A stretch of 64,000 nucleotides of DNA from Gnetum montanum (taxonomy: Eukaryota > Streptophyta > Gnetopsida > Gnetales > Gnetaceae). The notes beneath the pieces are model-generated. The model did not search any database, was not told the origin of the DNA, and was given only the letters and a program-made list of their open reading frames with translations. The translations under genes were made by a program, and so were the position numbers. Location of the stretch: positions 655,999 through 719,998 of the forward strand of contig MNCI01037953.1 of NCBI GenBank assembly GCA_015680685.1, read 5' to 3'. Of the stretch, positions 11,356 to 21,939 are shown piece after piece. Numbering within the stretch: the first letter of the stretch is position 1; each line of letters starts with the position of its first letter.

Positions 11356-11776
11356 TGATAAAAAAGGATGAGATATTTTTGTCTCTTACATGTGTGATTT
11401 TGGACTTTACACATAGGTGATTGATCTATGGATAGTTGTACTATGAGATGCTACTGGACAGTTTGATGTAAAACAATTTGTGGATGGTTATCTCTATGTG
11501 TGGTCTATTGATTTTTATTATGCTTATAACTTGACTCATGTCCTATTGAGCCTCCATGCTTATCCTAATCATTGGTTGCCATAGGAATTTATATGTGTTT
11601 ATGCTTTTCTTAGTATATTTTTTATGATGATTTTTTTTATATATCTATCTATTTGCTTTCTATGCTTTATCCTTTTTGGTTATGTCCAAAAAGGGGAAGA
11701 AGTATTATGTGTTATTATTGGAACAAGGCTAATCCATTTTCTTAAGTTTTGGACATTCCCAAAAAGGGGGAGATTG
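11356..11776 (+). other. 3' untranslated region and polypurine tract of copia A
   Basis: T-rich non-coding stretch with two polypurine-tract-like runs, CCAAAAAGGGGAAGAAG near 11685 and AAAAAGGGGGAGATTG at 11761-11776, the second directly abutting the 3' LTR. Two such tracts are also present at the same place in copia B. Confidence 0.65.
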
Positions 11777-11892
11777 TGGACCTTTTAGTTTTGGTATCTC
11801 AAAACATTAAGAAAAGTGGAAGATAAGTTTGATTACATGCTTGTGTGATTGTTGTGCTTGCAAGATAAGAACTTGGATTGAGCAAGGCTATG
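11777..11892 (+). mobile_element. Copia A 3' LTR, left piece (interrupted)
   Basis: Starts TGGACCTTTTAGT immediately after the polypurine tract and matches the reverse complement of the copia B LTR ends at 23611-23623 and 40057-40069. It is interrupted after CTATG (11888-11892), the target duplication of the inserted element, and resumes at 17525. Confidence 0.85.
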
Positions 11893-12465
11893 TGTCACAT
11901 CCCCATTTCCAAATGATGCAGTTGCCTAATGAAGATGGTGTCTCTTCATAACAAGTGTTATTGTCATCTTAACAAGACCCAAAAAGGGTAGTTTTGATTA
12001 AGACCTGAAAGGGCATTTGTAATAATGGACGTTTCTCTTGAGGTAACCTTTGGGGGTTTGACCTAAGGCATTTATACCTAGGGTTAGAGATCATGCCAAC
12101 ATGGAGTTGCGAAGCCTAGAGAGGTGAGTAACGGAAGTTGGGTGAAGTGGGACAAGAAGTGGACTGGCCATCCCTCCTGGCTAGGTTATAGTCCTAACCG
12201 TGGTGGTAGTGCTGGATTGCCTCTAAGGAATAAATGCCAAAGGAAGAAAATCCCAAGGAAAACTCTCAGAGCACAATCTGGATATACTTTTCCATATCAA
12301 TATAGCATTCTTTTCTTTCTTTTTCTGCATTTTTCCTATTATTTTATTTATACATAATGCTAAGTATCACTTACATTTTGCATTTGATATATTTTCTTTT
12401 ATGCATAATGTCTAATATATTGTATATTTGACATTTGCCATGACATCTGAGGATGGGATGTTACA
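11893..12465 (+). repeat. E0 5' LTR
   Basis: Begins TGTCACATCCCC and ends GGGATGTTACA, where the 3' LTR has GTCACA. The start follows the target duplication; the end is followed two bases later by the primer-binding site. Confidence 0.93.
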
Positions 12466-12467
12466 AT

Positions 12468-12480
12468 TGGTATCAAAGCA
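12468..12480 (+). other. E0 primer-binding site (initiator tRNA-Met)
   Basis: TGGTATCAAAGCA differs by one G-to-A change from the plant primer site TGGTATCAGAGC, complementary to the 3' end of tRNA-iMet, and sits 2 bp after the LTR. Confidence 0.9.
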
Positions 12481-13790
12481 AACCACGACCCAAGGACCAT
12501 TTAGAACCATGGGCCAAACTACAGCATGAACTTAATGATGAACCTTGAAGCCACAACACATGGAAAGCCATTGGTTATCACTGGATGTACCATATATTTG
12601 TGATGCAGATTAGAAGATACCTTTCCATTGACTTCACAAACAATGGATCAAGCATTTAGATCCTAACAACTAGTAAAATTTCTTTCATGAATATCATTAA
12701 TTGATGAAGATTTGATCATACCTCATCAAGCTTCATCAATTACAAGAGATGTTGGTAAGATAATGATACATAAGTCCATGTAACTCTTACCCATCTTAAT
12801 ACTATAATTAATAGTCGATTAGGGTCATTGTTAAATTTCTTTCTAGAAAGTTAGTAACTATGACCTGAATTGATCTTATTTTGTTGAAATTTACTATCCA
12901 AGTAATCTAGAATATTCTAAGTTACCATATGTTAGCCTAGAAATGTCAATCCAACAAAATAGGCTAGTTTGGTCCTTTTAAATCTTGAAAAATCAACTTC
13001 ATTTTTGAACCCTAAAACTATGTCAAATGCGTAGTACCTGTTGAGACGATTCCAACAGTACAAATTTCGTCTCAATCGAACTTACAATTTGAGAAATATT
13101 GATGTTTAAAGTTTCTCGTTATATGTGCATTAAAATAATATTAAATTATTAATTTATTATTTGAACAAAAAAAAAAAGGGTTAAAATTTTAGGGTTAGGA
13201 ATCAACCCAAAATCGCCATTTACCCATACCGAACCCTTACCTTGTCATCGACCGAACCACCAGCCGAAGCAAGATGAAATAAAATAATAATAATAAGTTA
13301 AAACAAAAAACAAAAAACAAAACAAAACAAAACTTTTTAAGTGAGAGGGTGCAGGTTCAAACCCTAACCCCCTACTTTAGCAAATATATATATATAGAAT
13401 TTAAAAAAAACAAATTTGTAACTAGGAGGTCATGGGTTCAAACCACGACCTTCCCAATGTTAAAAAAATCCATTTAAAAAAATAAAATAAAAAAGTAATA
13501 ATAATAATAATAATTAAAAATAATATTTAAAAATATTTTTTAAAAAATCTCTAAAATACTTATCGAGGGGGAGGTCATAGATTCAATCTCATGCACCAAA
13601 ATACTTTAATTAAATAAAAATAAAAATAAAAATAAAAAGGTATTATTATTTTTAAAAAATAATGACCAGGAGGTCGTGGGTTCAAACCCAGGCCCACCAC
13701 CCACAGTTTTAAATATTTTTTTTTCAAAAAAAAAATAAAATAAAATAGATTTATTAAAAATAATTATAATAAAAAATTAAAAAAAAAAAA
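12481..13790 (+). other. E0 leader: non-coding, A-rich, with repeated tRNA B-box-like motifs
   Basis: No gene. From about 13150 the sequence is dominated by A-runs and AAT/AAAT repeats. Four copies of a GGAGGTCATGGGTTCAAACC-like motif lie at 13345-13368, 13424-13450, 13571-13595 and 13668-13695. GGTTCAAACCC resembles a pol III B box, but no A box at tRNA spacing or clover-leaf is apparent. Confidence 0.55.
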
Positions 13791-14620
13791 AATTGACGGC
13801 CTGCAAACCCTTAGGAGGGTTGCGATGGGTTTGCCAGCAACAATAGGACCTGTAGGTAGCCATCGGTCGGCAGCCACAGCCATGGCTGACTTGCTACCGC
13901 GCTTGGCAGCTAAGGACTGGCCCTTGGGCCAACCCCAAGGGCACCACATCGCGCTGCCGTCTACTGCCATATTGCACCGTGCATGCCTCCGTCGTCGCCA
14001 CTGCTCAGCTCCGCGCCACGCTCTGCCAACCTGCCCTCGAGCCACACTGCGCTACCTGCCTTCTGCCGTAGTGCCGTCCTGCCACTGCAACTGTAACTCC
14101 TATGCTTAAAACGTGCATCGGCTTTCTGCATTTTCGTTGCAGAAATCCTCGTCGCATTTTTCGCAGCCACAGTTGACTGCGCTGCTGCCATTCCAGAACA
14201 CCAAACCCTCCCTTGCCTGCCACTGCCGTCTGCTTACTACCTACCGAACACACCGCCCATTACTATCTTCCAAGCTGCCCATCACTGCCTCCATTGTGCC
14301 CATCACTGCCATCCACGCCGCCAATCACTGCCTCTCATGCTGCAATCACTGCTTCTCATGCTGCCTATCACTATCACCTACGTGGCCCATCACTACCTCC
14401 AGTGCCCCATCACTGCCATCTACGCTGCCAATCACTGCCTCCCATGCTGCCTATCACTATCACCCGTCGCACATCACTACTGCTCATCATCGCCTTCAAC
14501 TCCATGTGGACCTTGAAACAATGCATCACTGTAGTCGTTGCTACAATTCACAACAAAACGGCAGTCGTTGCTACAATTCACAACAAGACGAAAAAATTTT
14601 AATTGTCAGTCAATGAAAAA
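13791..14620 (+). repeat. GC- and CpG-rich block with imperfect tandem repeats, inside E0
   Basis: Composition changes sharply from A-rich to GC-rich at about 13795. 13800-14250 keeps many CpGs (GCGCTGCCGTC, CGTCGTCGCC). 14270-14465 is an imperfect repeat of CATCACTGCC, CCAATCACTGCCTC and CATGCTGCCTATCACTATC, with a larger unit of roughly 104 bp used twice. 14532-14588 holds a 29-bp unit twice (GTCGTTGCTACAATTCACAA). ORFs exist on both strands but overlap each other and follow the repeat, so I do not call a protein. The block may be host-derived sequence captured by E0. Confidence 0.55.
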
Positions 14621-15462
14621 AAATTGACATTTCTGTTAATTAATGGAAAAGTCAAATTTTTATCATTAAGCTATTAGTTTAAATTAAGAATTTGCAAAAA
14701 TAATTTTCAAAATTAGAATTTTGGGCAATGGTAGCAATAGAGATAAAAATTCCACTATTAAGCACGCTTACTTTGTGGGGAAGTTTTGTTTTTTGTGCTA
14801 AAGATCTTAAACTTCCAAAAACATAACTTTAGATTTCGGAAATCTTTTTCAACAACCTAATGGTGAAGTCAAATTCACTCCAAGGAACCTTGAAAATTAG
14901 TTTTTACTCCTTGCCTGATATAATGCCTCGAAATCCTTTAAAGTTTAATTTTCACACAATGTGAGCATACAATGTCTATTTTCAACATATGAATAGTTAT
15001 TTGTAACATTTTTCACCTTTCTAAACTCAATGGTGAGGTTAGATTTATCATCCAAGCATTCTATAATTCAATGATATCATAAATTTAACATTTTAGGCTT
15101 TAAAATTTAGTACATAACCCTTACAGATAGTCTTAAGATCACTATGGCATGTTATTAGTTACACTGCTAAAGTCAGTGTTCTCAAGGGGGGTAGAAAGGT
15201 CATAAAAAATAATATAGTTAAATATTATTAAAACTTATGTAAAGTAATTATATATTCCTAAAATTGGATAATATAGTTACATATTACTAAATTTATATAA
15301 TGTCATTAACTATTACTAAAATTAGATAATATAATTATGAAAATAGATAATATAGTTATTTAGTTAATTTAGTTGGTTATCAATCAATGTATTTGTTAAA
15401 AGATCAATTGATGTATTAGTTGGAAAATTAGTTGAANACAATATCTGCTATGTTCATCATGA
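14621..15462 (+). other. E0 interior, AT-rich non-coding
   Basis: No gene seen. It includes short repeats of AATATAGTTA/TTACTAAAATTAGATAATATA between 15205 and 15365 and one ambiguous base at 15437. Confidence 0.5.
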
Positions 15463-16470
15463 GCCTTGGATTAGCATGAATATCGATACCCACGTATCTT
15501 AGCAGAATTAAAAGATTCGAATGCTGATGTCTTATGCTTACAAGAAGTCTTACCATGGAAATTTCTATATCAATTTCAGCTAGATTTGGAAAAGATGGAA
15601 TACAAAGGTATTTATAAGCAAAAAGGTTCTTGTGGAAGTTCTTCTTTTGAGCTATACAGATTAGCATATTGTAGAAATTACAACATGGATGGTTGTACAA
15701 TCTTTTATAAAGAAGCCAAGTTTGAATTAGTGCAAAGATTTGAATGGAATTTAGAAAATATGATTTTTGAAATTCTATAAGTTCAAGCAATGGGAAAGAA
15801 AGAATAGATTAATATTTCAGGAAAATCACATAGTCGTAGTAGTGATTCTAAAAGTTCATCTATCAAGAAGATGTGTATGTGTGGTTAACACACATTTAAT
15901 TGCCAAATCAACATGTTCAAATGTTAGACTTTGTCAAAGAGCATACTTGATTAAGCAAATAGAAGAAAGTTTGAAGAAGAAGTTATTCCTAAGTTGTACC
16001 GATCTAGTTCCATTTATTCTTTGTAGAGACTTCAATGCCAAAGTTGGAAGTAGTGTTTATCAATTTCTTAAATATGGATCTATAAAGGAATCTTTGGAAG
16101 ATGAACCTAACTTGAAGAAGATGTTTCCATCAATTCAGCATACAACTCCATTAGCCAGTGCATATTCTACTTACTTTGAATCTTTAGTAGATAAATTAGA
16201 TTCTAGAATTCAAGAACAGATGATGTTGATGGATAGCACTCATCAAGAACCACAGTTTACAAATTATTTTGCAATGATTAATGAAGATGGGTCAACAACA
16301 TTCTTCATTGAGACTTTGGGTTATATCTGGTATGATATCAAATTCTTTAAAGTTACCAAGTTACTAGAGTTGATTTCTAAATAAGAAGTTGAGAAGAATC
16401 AAGATTAAGCCTTGCCATCACGAACAAGACCATCTAATCACATACCACTTATGGTAGAATTACAATTACT
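15463..16470 (+). pseudogene. Captured CCR4/nocturnin/ANGEL-family deadenylase fragment
   Basis: Broken coding sequence for the C-terminal two thirds of an endonuclease/exonuclease/phosphatase (EEP) domain of the CCR4-like mRNA deadenylase group. In order: YPRILAELKDSNADVLCLQEV (15478-15549; catalytic Glu in LQEV), DGCTIFYKEAKFELVQRFEW (about 15688-15745), a frame change near 15770-15850, VCVVNTHLIA then NVRLCQRAYLIKQIEE (about 15880-15965), FILCRDFNAKVGSSVYQFLK (about 16013-16070; GDFN motif with Gly to Arg), PLASAYSTYF (about 16150), EPQFTNYF, TLGYIWYD (TLDYI.Y with Asp to Gly, about 16315) and LPSRTRPSNHIPLMVEL (about 16412-16465; catalytic SDH changed to SNH). No intron-like interruption is visible, which suggests mRNA-derived capture. 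It runs sense with E0. Several catalytic residues are lost, so it is not an active nuclease. The subfamily is uncertain. Confidence 0.85.
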
Positions 16471-16941
16471 CCCATCAATTCATAAGGTTGATTAAGATCA
16501 AGAAGTATCTCACTCTTACTTTTATTTTATGATCTTATTATTTTATTCATTATTTAATTTATATTTCAATTAGATTAATAAACTATTTAAGGAAATGCAA
16601 GTTGGGAATAAAGAATTTGCCCTGCCTTCACTTGGATAACTAGATATGAGTTGCACATTATGTGACCTTGGTTAGAACTAGTGATTGGTAGTTGGTAGAT
16701 CTTTAATTCACCTCTTATCATTATCTTGAAAAACTACGTAAGTATCAAGAAAGTAATATTTAATTTTCAATATAATCTTTCTCACATATATATTATTTGT
16801 AGAATAAGCAAGAAAAAACTTCAAGATCAAAGGAGAAATCAAATTATTAGAGCATAGGATCATGAAAGAAAAAATTGGAGTAAGAAAAAGATAAAGAACG
16901 TGGATTTGTTCGAGAAAAAATGAAACCTAAGGGGGGTAGAT
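16471..16941 (+). other. E0 3' non-coding region with polypurine tract
   Basis: No gene. It ends in CCTAAGGGGGGTAGAT (16926-16941), a polypurine tract directly next to the 3' LTR. Confidence 0.75.
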
Positions 16942-17519
16942 TGTCACATCCCCATTCCCAAATGATGTGGTTGCCTAATGAAGATGGTGTGTCTTTATAA
17001 CAAGTGTTATTGTCATCTTAACAAGACCTGAAAAGGGTAGTTGTGATTAAGACCTAAAAGGGCATGTTGTAATAACAGACGTGTCTCTTGAGGTAACCTT
17101 TGGGGGTTTGACCTAGGGCATTTATACTTGGGGTTAGAAGTCATGCTAGCATGGAGTTGCGCAGCCTAGAGAGGCAAGTAACGAGAGTCGGGTGAAGCAG
17201 GATAAGAAGTGGACTAGCCATCCCTTATGGCCAGGTTATAGGCTTAATTGTGGTGGTAGTGTTGGATTGCCTCTAAGGGATAAATGCCAAAAGAAGAAAA
17301 CCCCAAGGAAAACTCTCAGAGCACAATCTGGATATACTTTTCCATATCAATAAAGCATTCTTTTCTTTCTTTTTTTTTTGCATTTTTCCTATTATTTTCT
17401 TTATACATAATGCTAAATATCACTTATATTTTGCATTTGATATATTTTCTTTGTACGCATAATGTCTAATATATCGTATATTTGACATTTTCCATGACAT
17501 CCAAGGACGGGATGTCACA
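16942..17519 (+). repeat. E0 3' LTR
   Basis: TGTCACATCCCC to GGGATGTCACA, followed by the second CTATG at 17520-17524. It carries a possible poly(A) signal, CAATAAAG, near 17350. Confidence 0.93.
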
Positions 17520-17524
17520 CTATG

Positions 17525-18467
17525 AACAAAGAACGATGAATTCAAAGGATAGCAAATATCTTAGTAGAATTGTAGTGGTTTTAGGAAAAGACATCTTCAA
17601 GAAATAGAAGATGTATTTTATTAGGGAAATACATCTTCCACCAGGCAAAGACATCTTTGCAGAATGTAGGCCAAGTTTAGAAAGACATCTTGCACAAGAC
17701 AAAGACATCTTCTAGAATGGAGATTTCAGAAAGATGTCTTTCATTAAATAAAGACGTCTTTCCAGAATGGAAGAAATTTCAGAGAGACATCTCAAGCATG
17801 ACTAAGATGTCTTTCATTATTGTTAGTCACCATTGGTTAGCCATTACATGAGTTTCAAGATGAATTTAGAAACATGGTAGCTATAAGAGGATTTGATGTG
17901 CATTGGGAAATGGGTAAGCTTGTTGTGTGATCATTTGCAGTCATTGAATTCTCTATTGCTTCTCATTATATTATTGTTTTAGCATTGTAAGGCATTGTAA
18001 AGTGTGTTGTACCTAAACCTACAAGGATCAACAAATTGTGTTGCAGTTATTCCTTGTAATTGTTATTATCTTGTTGCCCTGTGGGGTTGATGTGCTTGAG
18101 CTTATCACAATCCTATAAGATTGAGTTGTTCGTGCTATGGTACAACACTTCAATGTAGAGCTTAAGATTATAAAGATTGTGGAAGCCTTGAGACCACATT
18201 TCCAAGCCTGATGGGACCTTGCAGGGTTAAGTGATTAGTGCTATGGTACAACACTCTGGAGCAAGGCTTGAAGACTATACAAGATGTGGATCCTTCAACC
18301 ACATTTGAAAGCAACAAAGTCTAGAGGTTTGCTTGTGATCTATCCTTCGAGTGTGGACTACCCAAGTTGGGGAACCACATTAAAATTGGGGTGTGTGATT
18401 TGTTTCCTTAAGAGTTAATTTGGAGAACTTATTCATCCCACATCCCCCTTCTAAGTTCAACGATCCA
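17525..18467 (+). mobile_element. Copia A 3' LTR, right piece
   Basis: Continuation of the LTR begun at 11777. 17580-17830 is crowded with AGACATCT/AGATGTCT octamers, followed by CTATAAGAGG (TATA-like, about 17880). The remainder matches the reverse complement of the copia B LTRs, e.g. TTGATGTGCTT (18088) and GTGCTATGGTACAACACT (18131 and 18238). It ends AACGATCCA at 18467, matching the TGGATCATT end at 38852. The total LTR length without the insert is about 1.06 kb. Confidence 0.85.
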
Positions 18468-21100
18468 TAGAAATCACTCCCAAACATATGCACCTACCTT
18501 CAAAACCCTAGTTTCTTAAAAATGTTCACACAAGTCCCACTGAACTCAATGATCATAATTGAAAAGTGGGACTATGCTGAGTGAGTGGGAAATTAATTCA
18601 TGTAAAAACTCAAATTTAAGGTGGGCCAAACTAGGTGCCTATGTGACTAGCGAGTAAAAATCATACCACTCTTGGATTTGAGCCTTCTCATAGTGACTAT
18701 GCTAGGGTTTAAGCATCCAAAGGTCTTGAAATGGATTCCAACCTCCAAATATTGTCAAACCCCACCTCATAGCCCTCCATACATATCATGAAACCTTATG
18801 TCCAAAATGAAAAACTAGGTGTTAACATTGATGAAAATTGAACACCAAGGAAGGCTAAAACTCATAACAAAACCTACTATTTTGCGAAACTACACTGATT
18901 AATAGCCTGACTATGCTAGTTGACATAGTCCCAAGTGGAATAGTGTTTCCTACCATCAAACAAACTTCCAACTAACTCTAGAATTATCACACCATGCACC
19001 AAACCTTGGCCAAAGCTTCTAGCAACTTCAAAATCCCACAAAACTAGTCAAAGAGCACCAAAAATCATTTCTCTTGCATGGACTACATTGGGGGAGGTCT
19101 CACCTATGTTGGCCAACATATTTGAGTAAGAAATGAATACCAAAATCTAGAAATAGCCTCCAAAATGACACACCTTAAACCCCAGAGTCTCTAGTACACC
19201 TAAAACCCAAGGAAACCAAGGAAAAATGGAAAAATTTCTTCTCCCACCTTTAAATTATGCTGGAGATAGCTAGGACTATGCTAGCTAGCATATTCCCCAT
19301 GTAGTTAGAAGGGAATGAATCATTAAAGCCTAAAAATAACCTTCAAACTAACATTTCTTGACATTAACACTCCTTTGGAATCTTTGGTGACCTTGCATTG
19401 GAAAATTATGAGACAAAAGCAAAAAAAAATCTCATTTCCACCTTGGGACTATGTTGACGAAGCTTGGGACTACATTGGCCAATGTAGCCCCAATGCAGGC
19501 CCACTTCCAAAGTATCAAAATAAGTGAAGGACATGTCAAATAAGCTTTCCAGTACTTCATTTCAACCCCAAAACCCTACTAGAGATGTCAAGAGTCACTA
19601 AACACTGCAACTTGAGTCAAAAATGGACAAACTCATCATGCATCCTACATCTATGTTGGGACTATGTTGGCCAATGTAGTCCAGTGGTGTATGGCCATTT
19701 TGATAGTCAAACAACCATCAGAACTAATCATCTTGGGCTTGAAACCCTAGTTCTAAACACCATTGATCCAAAAACTCAAAAACACAATCGATCAACCATG
19801 AAATTTTATCAAAAGATAGGATTCATCTTACAACTATACTTAAGGAGTTCTAGATGATGTTGGCCAGCATAGTCATGCTCCTAGGATGATTCAGCTAGTG
19901 ATTTGACATTCTAAATAGCCTAGAACCTAGCTTGAAAACCTAGAACCTTTTTTAGCCTTACCTAGCTGTAATTACACCTCATTTTGATCATATAAATGTC
20001 AAAATTACCTCATCAACACTAGAATCATCATTTTAGTATTCAAACAACACCTAGAATCAACCATCCTAAGCCAAAACCCTAGATAGAAATACCAATGACC
20101 CTAGGAACCCAAGAACATTGTGAATTTACTATAAAAATCCATTGAAAGCTAAGATTCACAACAGGTCATGACTACATTGGCTCATGTAGTTCCAACGTAG
20201 TCATAATTGGGAATTGATGTAATTAGTATCATGACATATCGAATGACCTAAAATTTGACTTGAAACATCTTGAACATTGCTCGATATGATCTAGTCATAA
20301 TTTTACCTTGTTTTAATCATGGGAATGCTAGATTCCATTTATCTACACTAAGGTAGGCTTGGGACTATGTTAGCTAGTGTAGTTTCAATGTATTCCATAC
20401 CCTAGGGTGGTTAAACCATCAAAAAACTCCTAGAATGGCCAAAAACTTGGTTCTAAAAGCCTAGAATCCTGAAATCCTAAGGCTACCTATAGTTTGATCT
20501 TGTTCAACCCATAAAAAACCTATATGTTGGCTCAACTATGCTGGAGTAACCCTCAACTATGCTCACCAGCGTAGTCATGAGATGTGGGTGAAAAAATCCA
20601 TCTTTCGAAGCCCATTTTGACTACTAAATGGCATATTTAGTCCTCCCTAGACCTTGCGCTATCCTAGGAATTTGGTGAAGTATAATTTTGAACTCTAAAA
20701 TCCCAAAAACCCACTTTTCCCATGCATCTATGCTAGGACTACGTTGGTTAGTGTAGTCCCAACATAGTCACCAATATTTGCATCATTTACAACTTTTCAA
20801 GGATCAAAACTATCTCAAAATTCATCAATCTTCAATCCCAATCCATTGCACTAGCCATACACACCATCATGACCCTAAAACTGGCCATAAAAAACCTAGA
20901 AAACCATCTACTATCACCATCTATGCTAGGGCCTAGTCTAACTATGTTGGCCAACATAGTCCCCAACATATTCACAATAAAAGATCTTAATTTTAACATT
21001 AGACTACCTTCAAATGACCTCACCAAGTTTCTAAACACATCTATCAACCCTGTAGACCTACACCATGACCCGCTAAGTCCTAAAACTCGCAAAATATAAC
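18468..21100 (+). repeat. Palindrome-bearing ~190-200 bp repeat array (gypsy G1 leader)
   Basis: A diverged array of about a dozen units, each centred on a palindrome of the type GACTATGTTGGCCAACATAG. Centres are near 18575, 18915, 19105, 19275, 19460, 19665, 19860, 20180, 20365, 20560, 20745 and 20950. The best copy, ACTATGTTGGCCAACATAGT (20941-20960), is a perfect 20-bp palindrome; the centre varies (CTAGCTAG, TGGCCA, TAGTTGA). Between palindromes, units share loose CCTAGAACC/AAACCCTAG phrases. The same array, inverted, lies at 61881-63650 in front of the G2 pol, so it belongs to the element. No gag or protease is recognisable in it. Confidence 0.7.
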
Positions 21101-21480
21101 TCTAGTTGACCAATATTGACCATGTTTTACCTTATGTTTTCTACCTTGATTTATTTAGCCTTATTTCACTATGGTTTGGCTCAATTTGACCTTGTTATGC
21201 ACTGTTAACCTTCATTCTTTGGCCTTATGTTGTCATTTGGCTTCATTTTTTGTCATTGGAGCATCACTTGGTCCCATTCCACCAAGTTTTCCCATTTTTG
21301 ACCATTCTTTGACCTTATGTAGCCTTTTTTTCATCTTTTTCATCTTCACCTATCTCTTATAACATTTTTTAACCTTGTTTGCATCTCATTTGATCATGAA
21401 ATAACATGCTTTGGCTGATCCATGTATAGTTGCTAAAGTAATTTATATCATTTTAGCATTATTTACTCATTTTATCCAAG
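21101..21480 (+). other. Non-coding T-rich stretch with TTGACC/CCTTATGT repeats
   Basis: No gene. Frequent TTGACC, GACCTTAT and CATTTGGC phrases. The inverted counterpart is 61360-61800 in G2 (GGTCAA, AAGGTCAA). Confidence 0.5.
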
Positions 21481-21939
21481 TGTTACTTAATGTGCTTATG
21501 GTTGATATGTAGGATTGGAGTATGGACACATGAAAGCAAATTAGTTTACCATTGAACCTAAATGGACCTCATGGTGATGTTGAATGATTTATTGATCTTA
21601 ATTTACTAGATCTAGAGCTTGAGAGTTTTGTTGACCACATAGCCTCAATAGAGAAACCTCTAGAATGGCCTGAATACCTAGTCAAAACCATTGACCTTGA
21701 GGCTAGCAACATTACCAAGGACTCTCCTATTGAGGTTCCTATCACAACACACAATGGTGAGGAGAAAATACTAAAATTAAGTTTCTCACTAGAACCTCAA
21801 CAGGATCAAAACATCACCAAGGTCCTTCAAAATAATATTAAAATCTTTTCCTAGTCATATGAAGATATGCTAGGTCTTGACACATGTCTAGTGTAACATA
21901 ACATTATACATGATCCTAGTATTAGATGAGTTAAGCAAA
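21481..21939 (+). pseudogene. pol: Gypsy G1 pol, first part (start of RT), runs into the assembly gap
   Basis: Start of the RT region of a plant Ty3/gypsy element: IEKPLEWPEYLVKTIDLEAS (about 21650), HNGEEKILKLSFSLEPQQ (about 21755), KVLQNNIKIFS*SYEDMLGL (21810-21876; the plant-gypsy '.vF.WSYeDMpGLD' block with a W-to-stop), then HNIIHDPSIR just before the gap. Stops are TGA or TAG. The parallel minus copy is at 60830-61250. The frame resumes at 40072 after copia B. Confidence 0.8.

Larger units (their letters stand above)
11893..17519 (+). mobile_element. E0: non-autonomous LTR retrotransposon carrying a host gene fragment
   Basis: Complete 5.6-kb LTR element nested in the copia A LTR. It has 5-bp target duplications CTATG (11888-11892 and 17520-17524), two LTRs (11893-12465, 16942-17519) with inverted ends TGTCACATCC/GGATGTCACA, a primer-binding site and a polypurine tract. 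The ~4.5-kb interior has no gag, protease, RT, RNase H or integrase. It holds an A-rich segment, a GC-rich segment and a broken deadenylase-family coding sequence in the sense direction. A hand comparison of the LTRs gives roughly 55-60 differences over about 575 positions (about 10%), mostly transitions, so the insertion is old but younger than its host element. Confidence 0.93.

Noticed and set aside
13345-13695. tRNA genes suggested by GGTTCAAACC motifs
   Set aside because: No acceptor stem, D arm or anticodon arm can be folded around them.
13764-14616. Overlapping long ORFs on both strands in the GC-rich block
   Set aside because: They follow repeat periodicity and low stop density in GC-rich DNA; no recognised domain on either strand.
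18468-21100. Centromeric satellite
   Set aside because: Units are too diverged and the array is tied to gypsy pol in two places.
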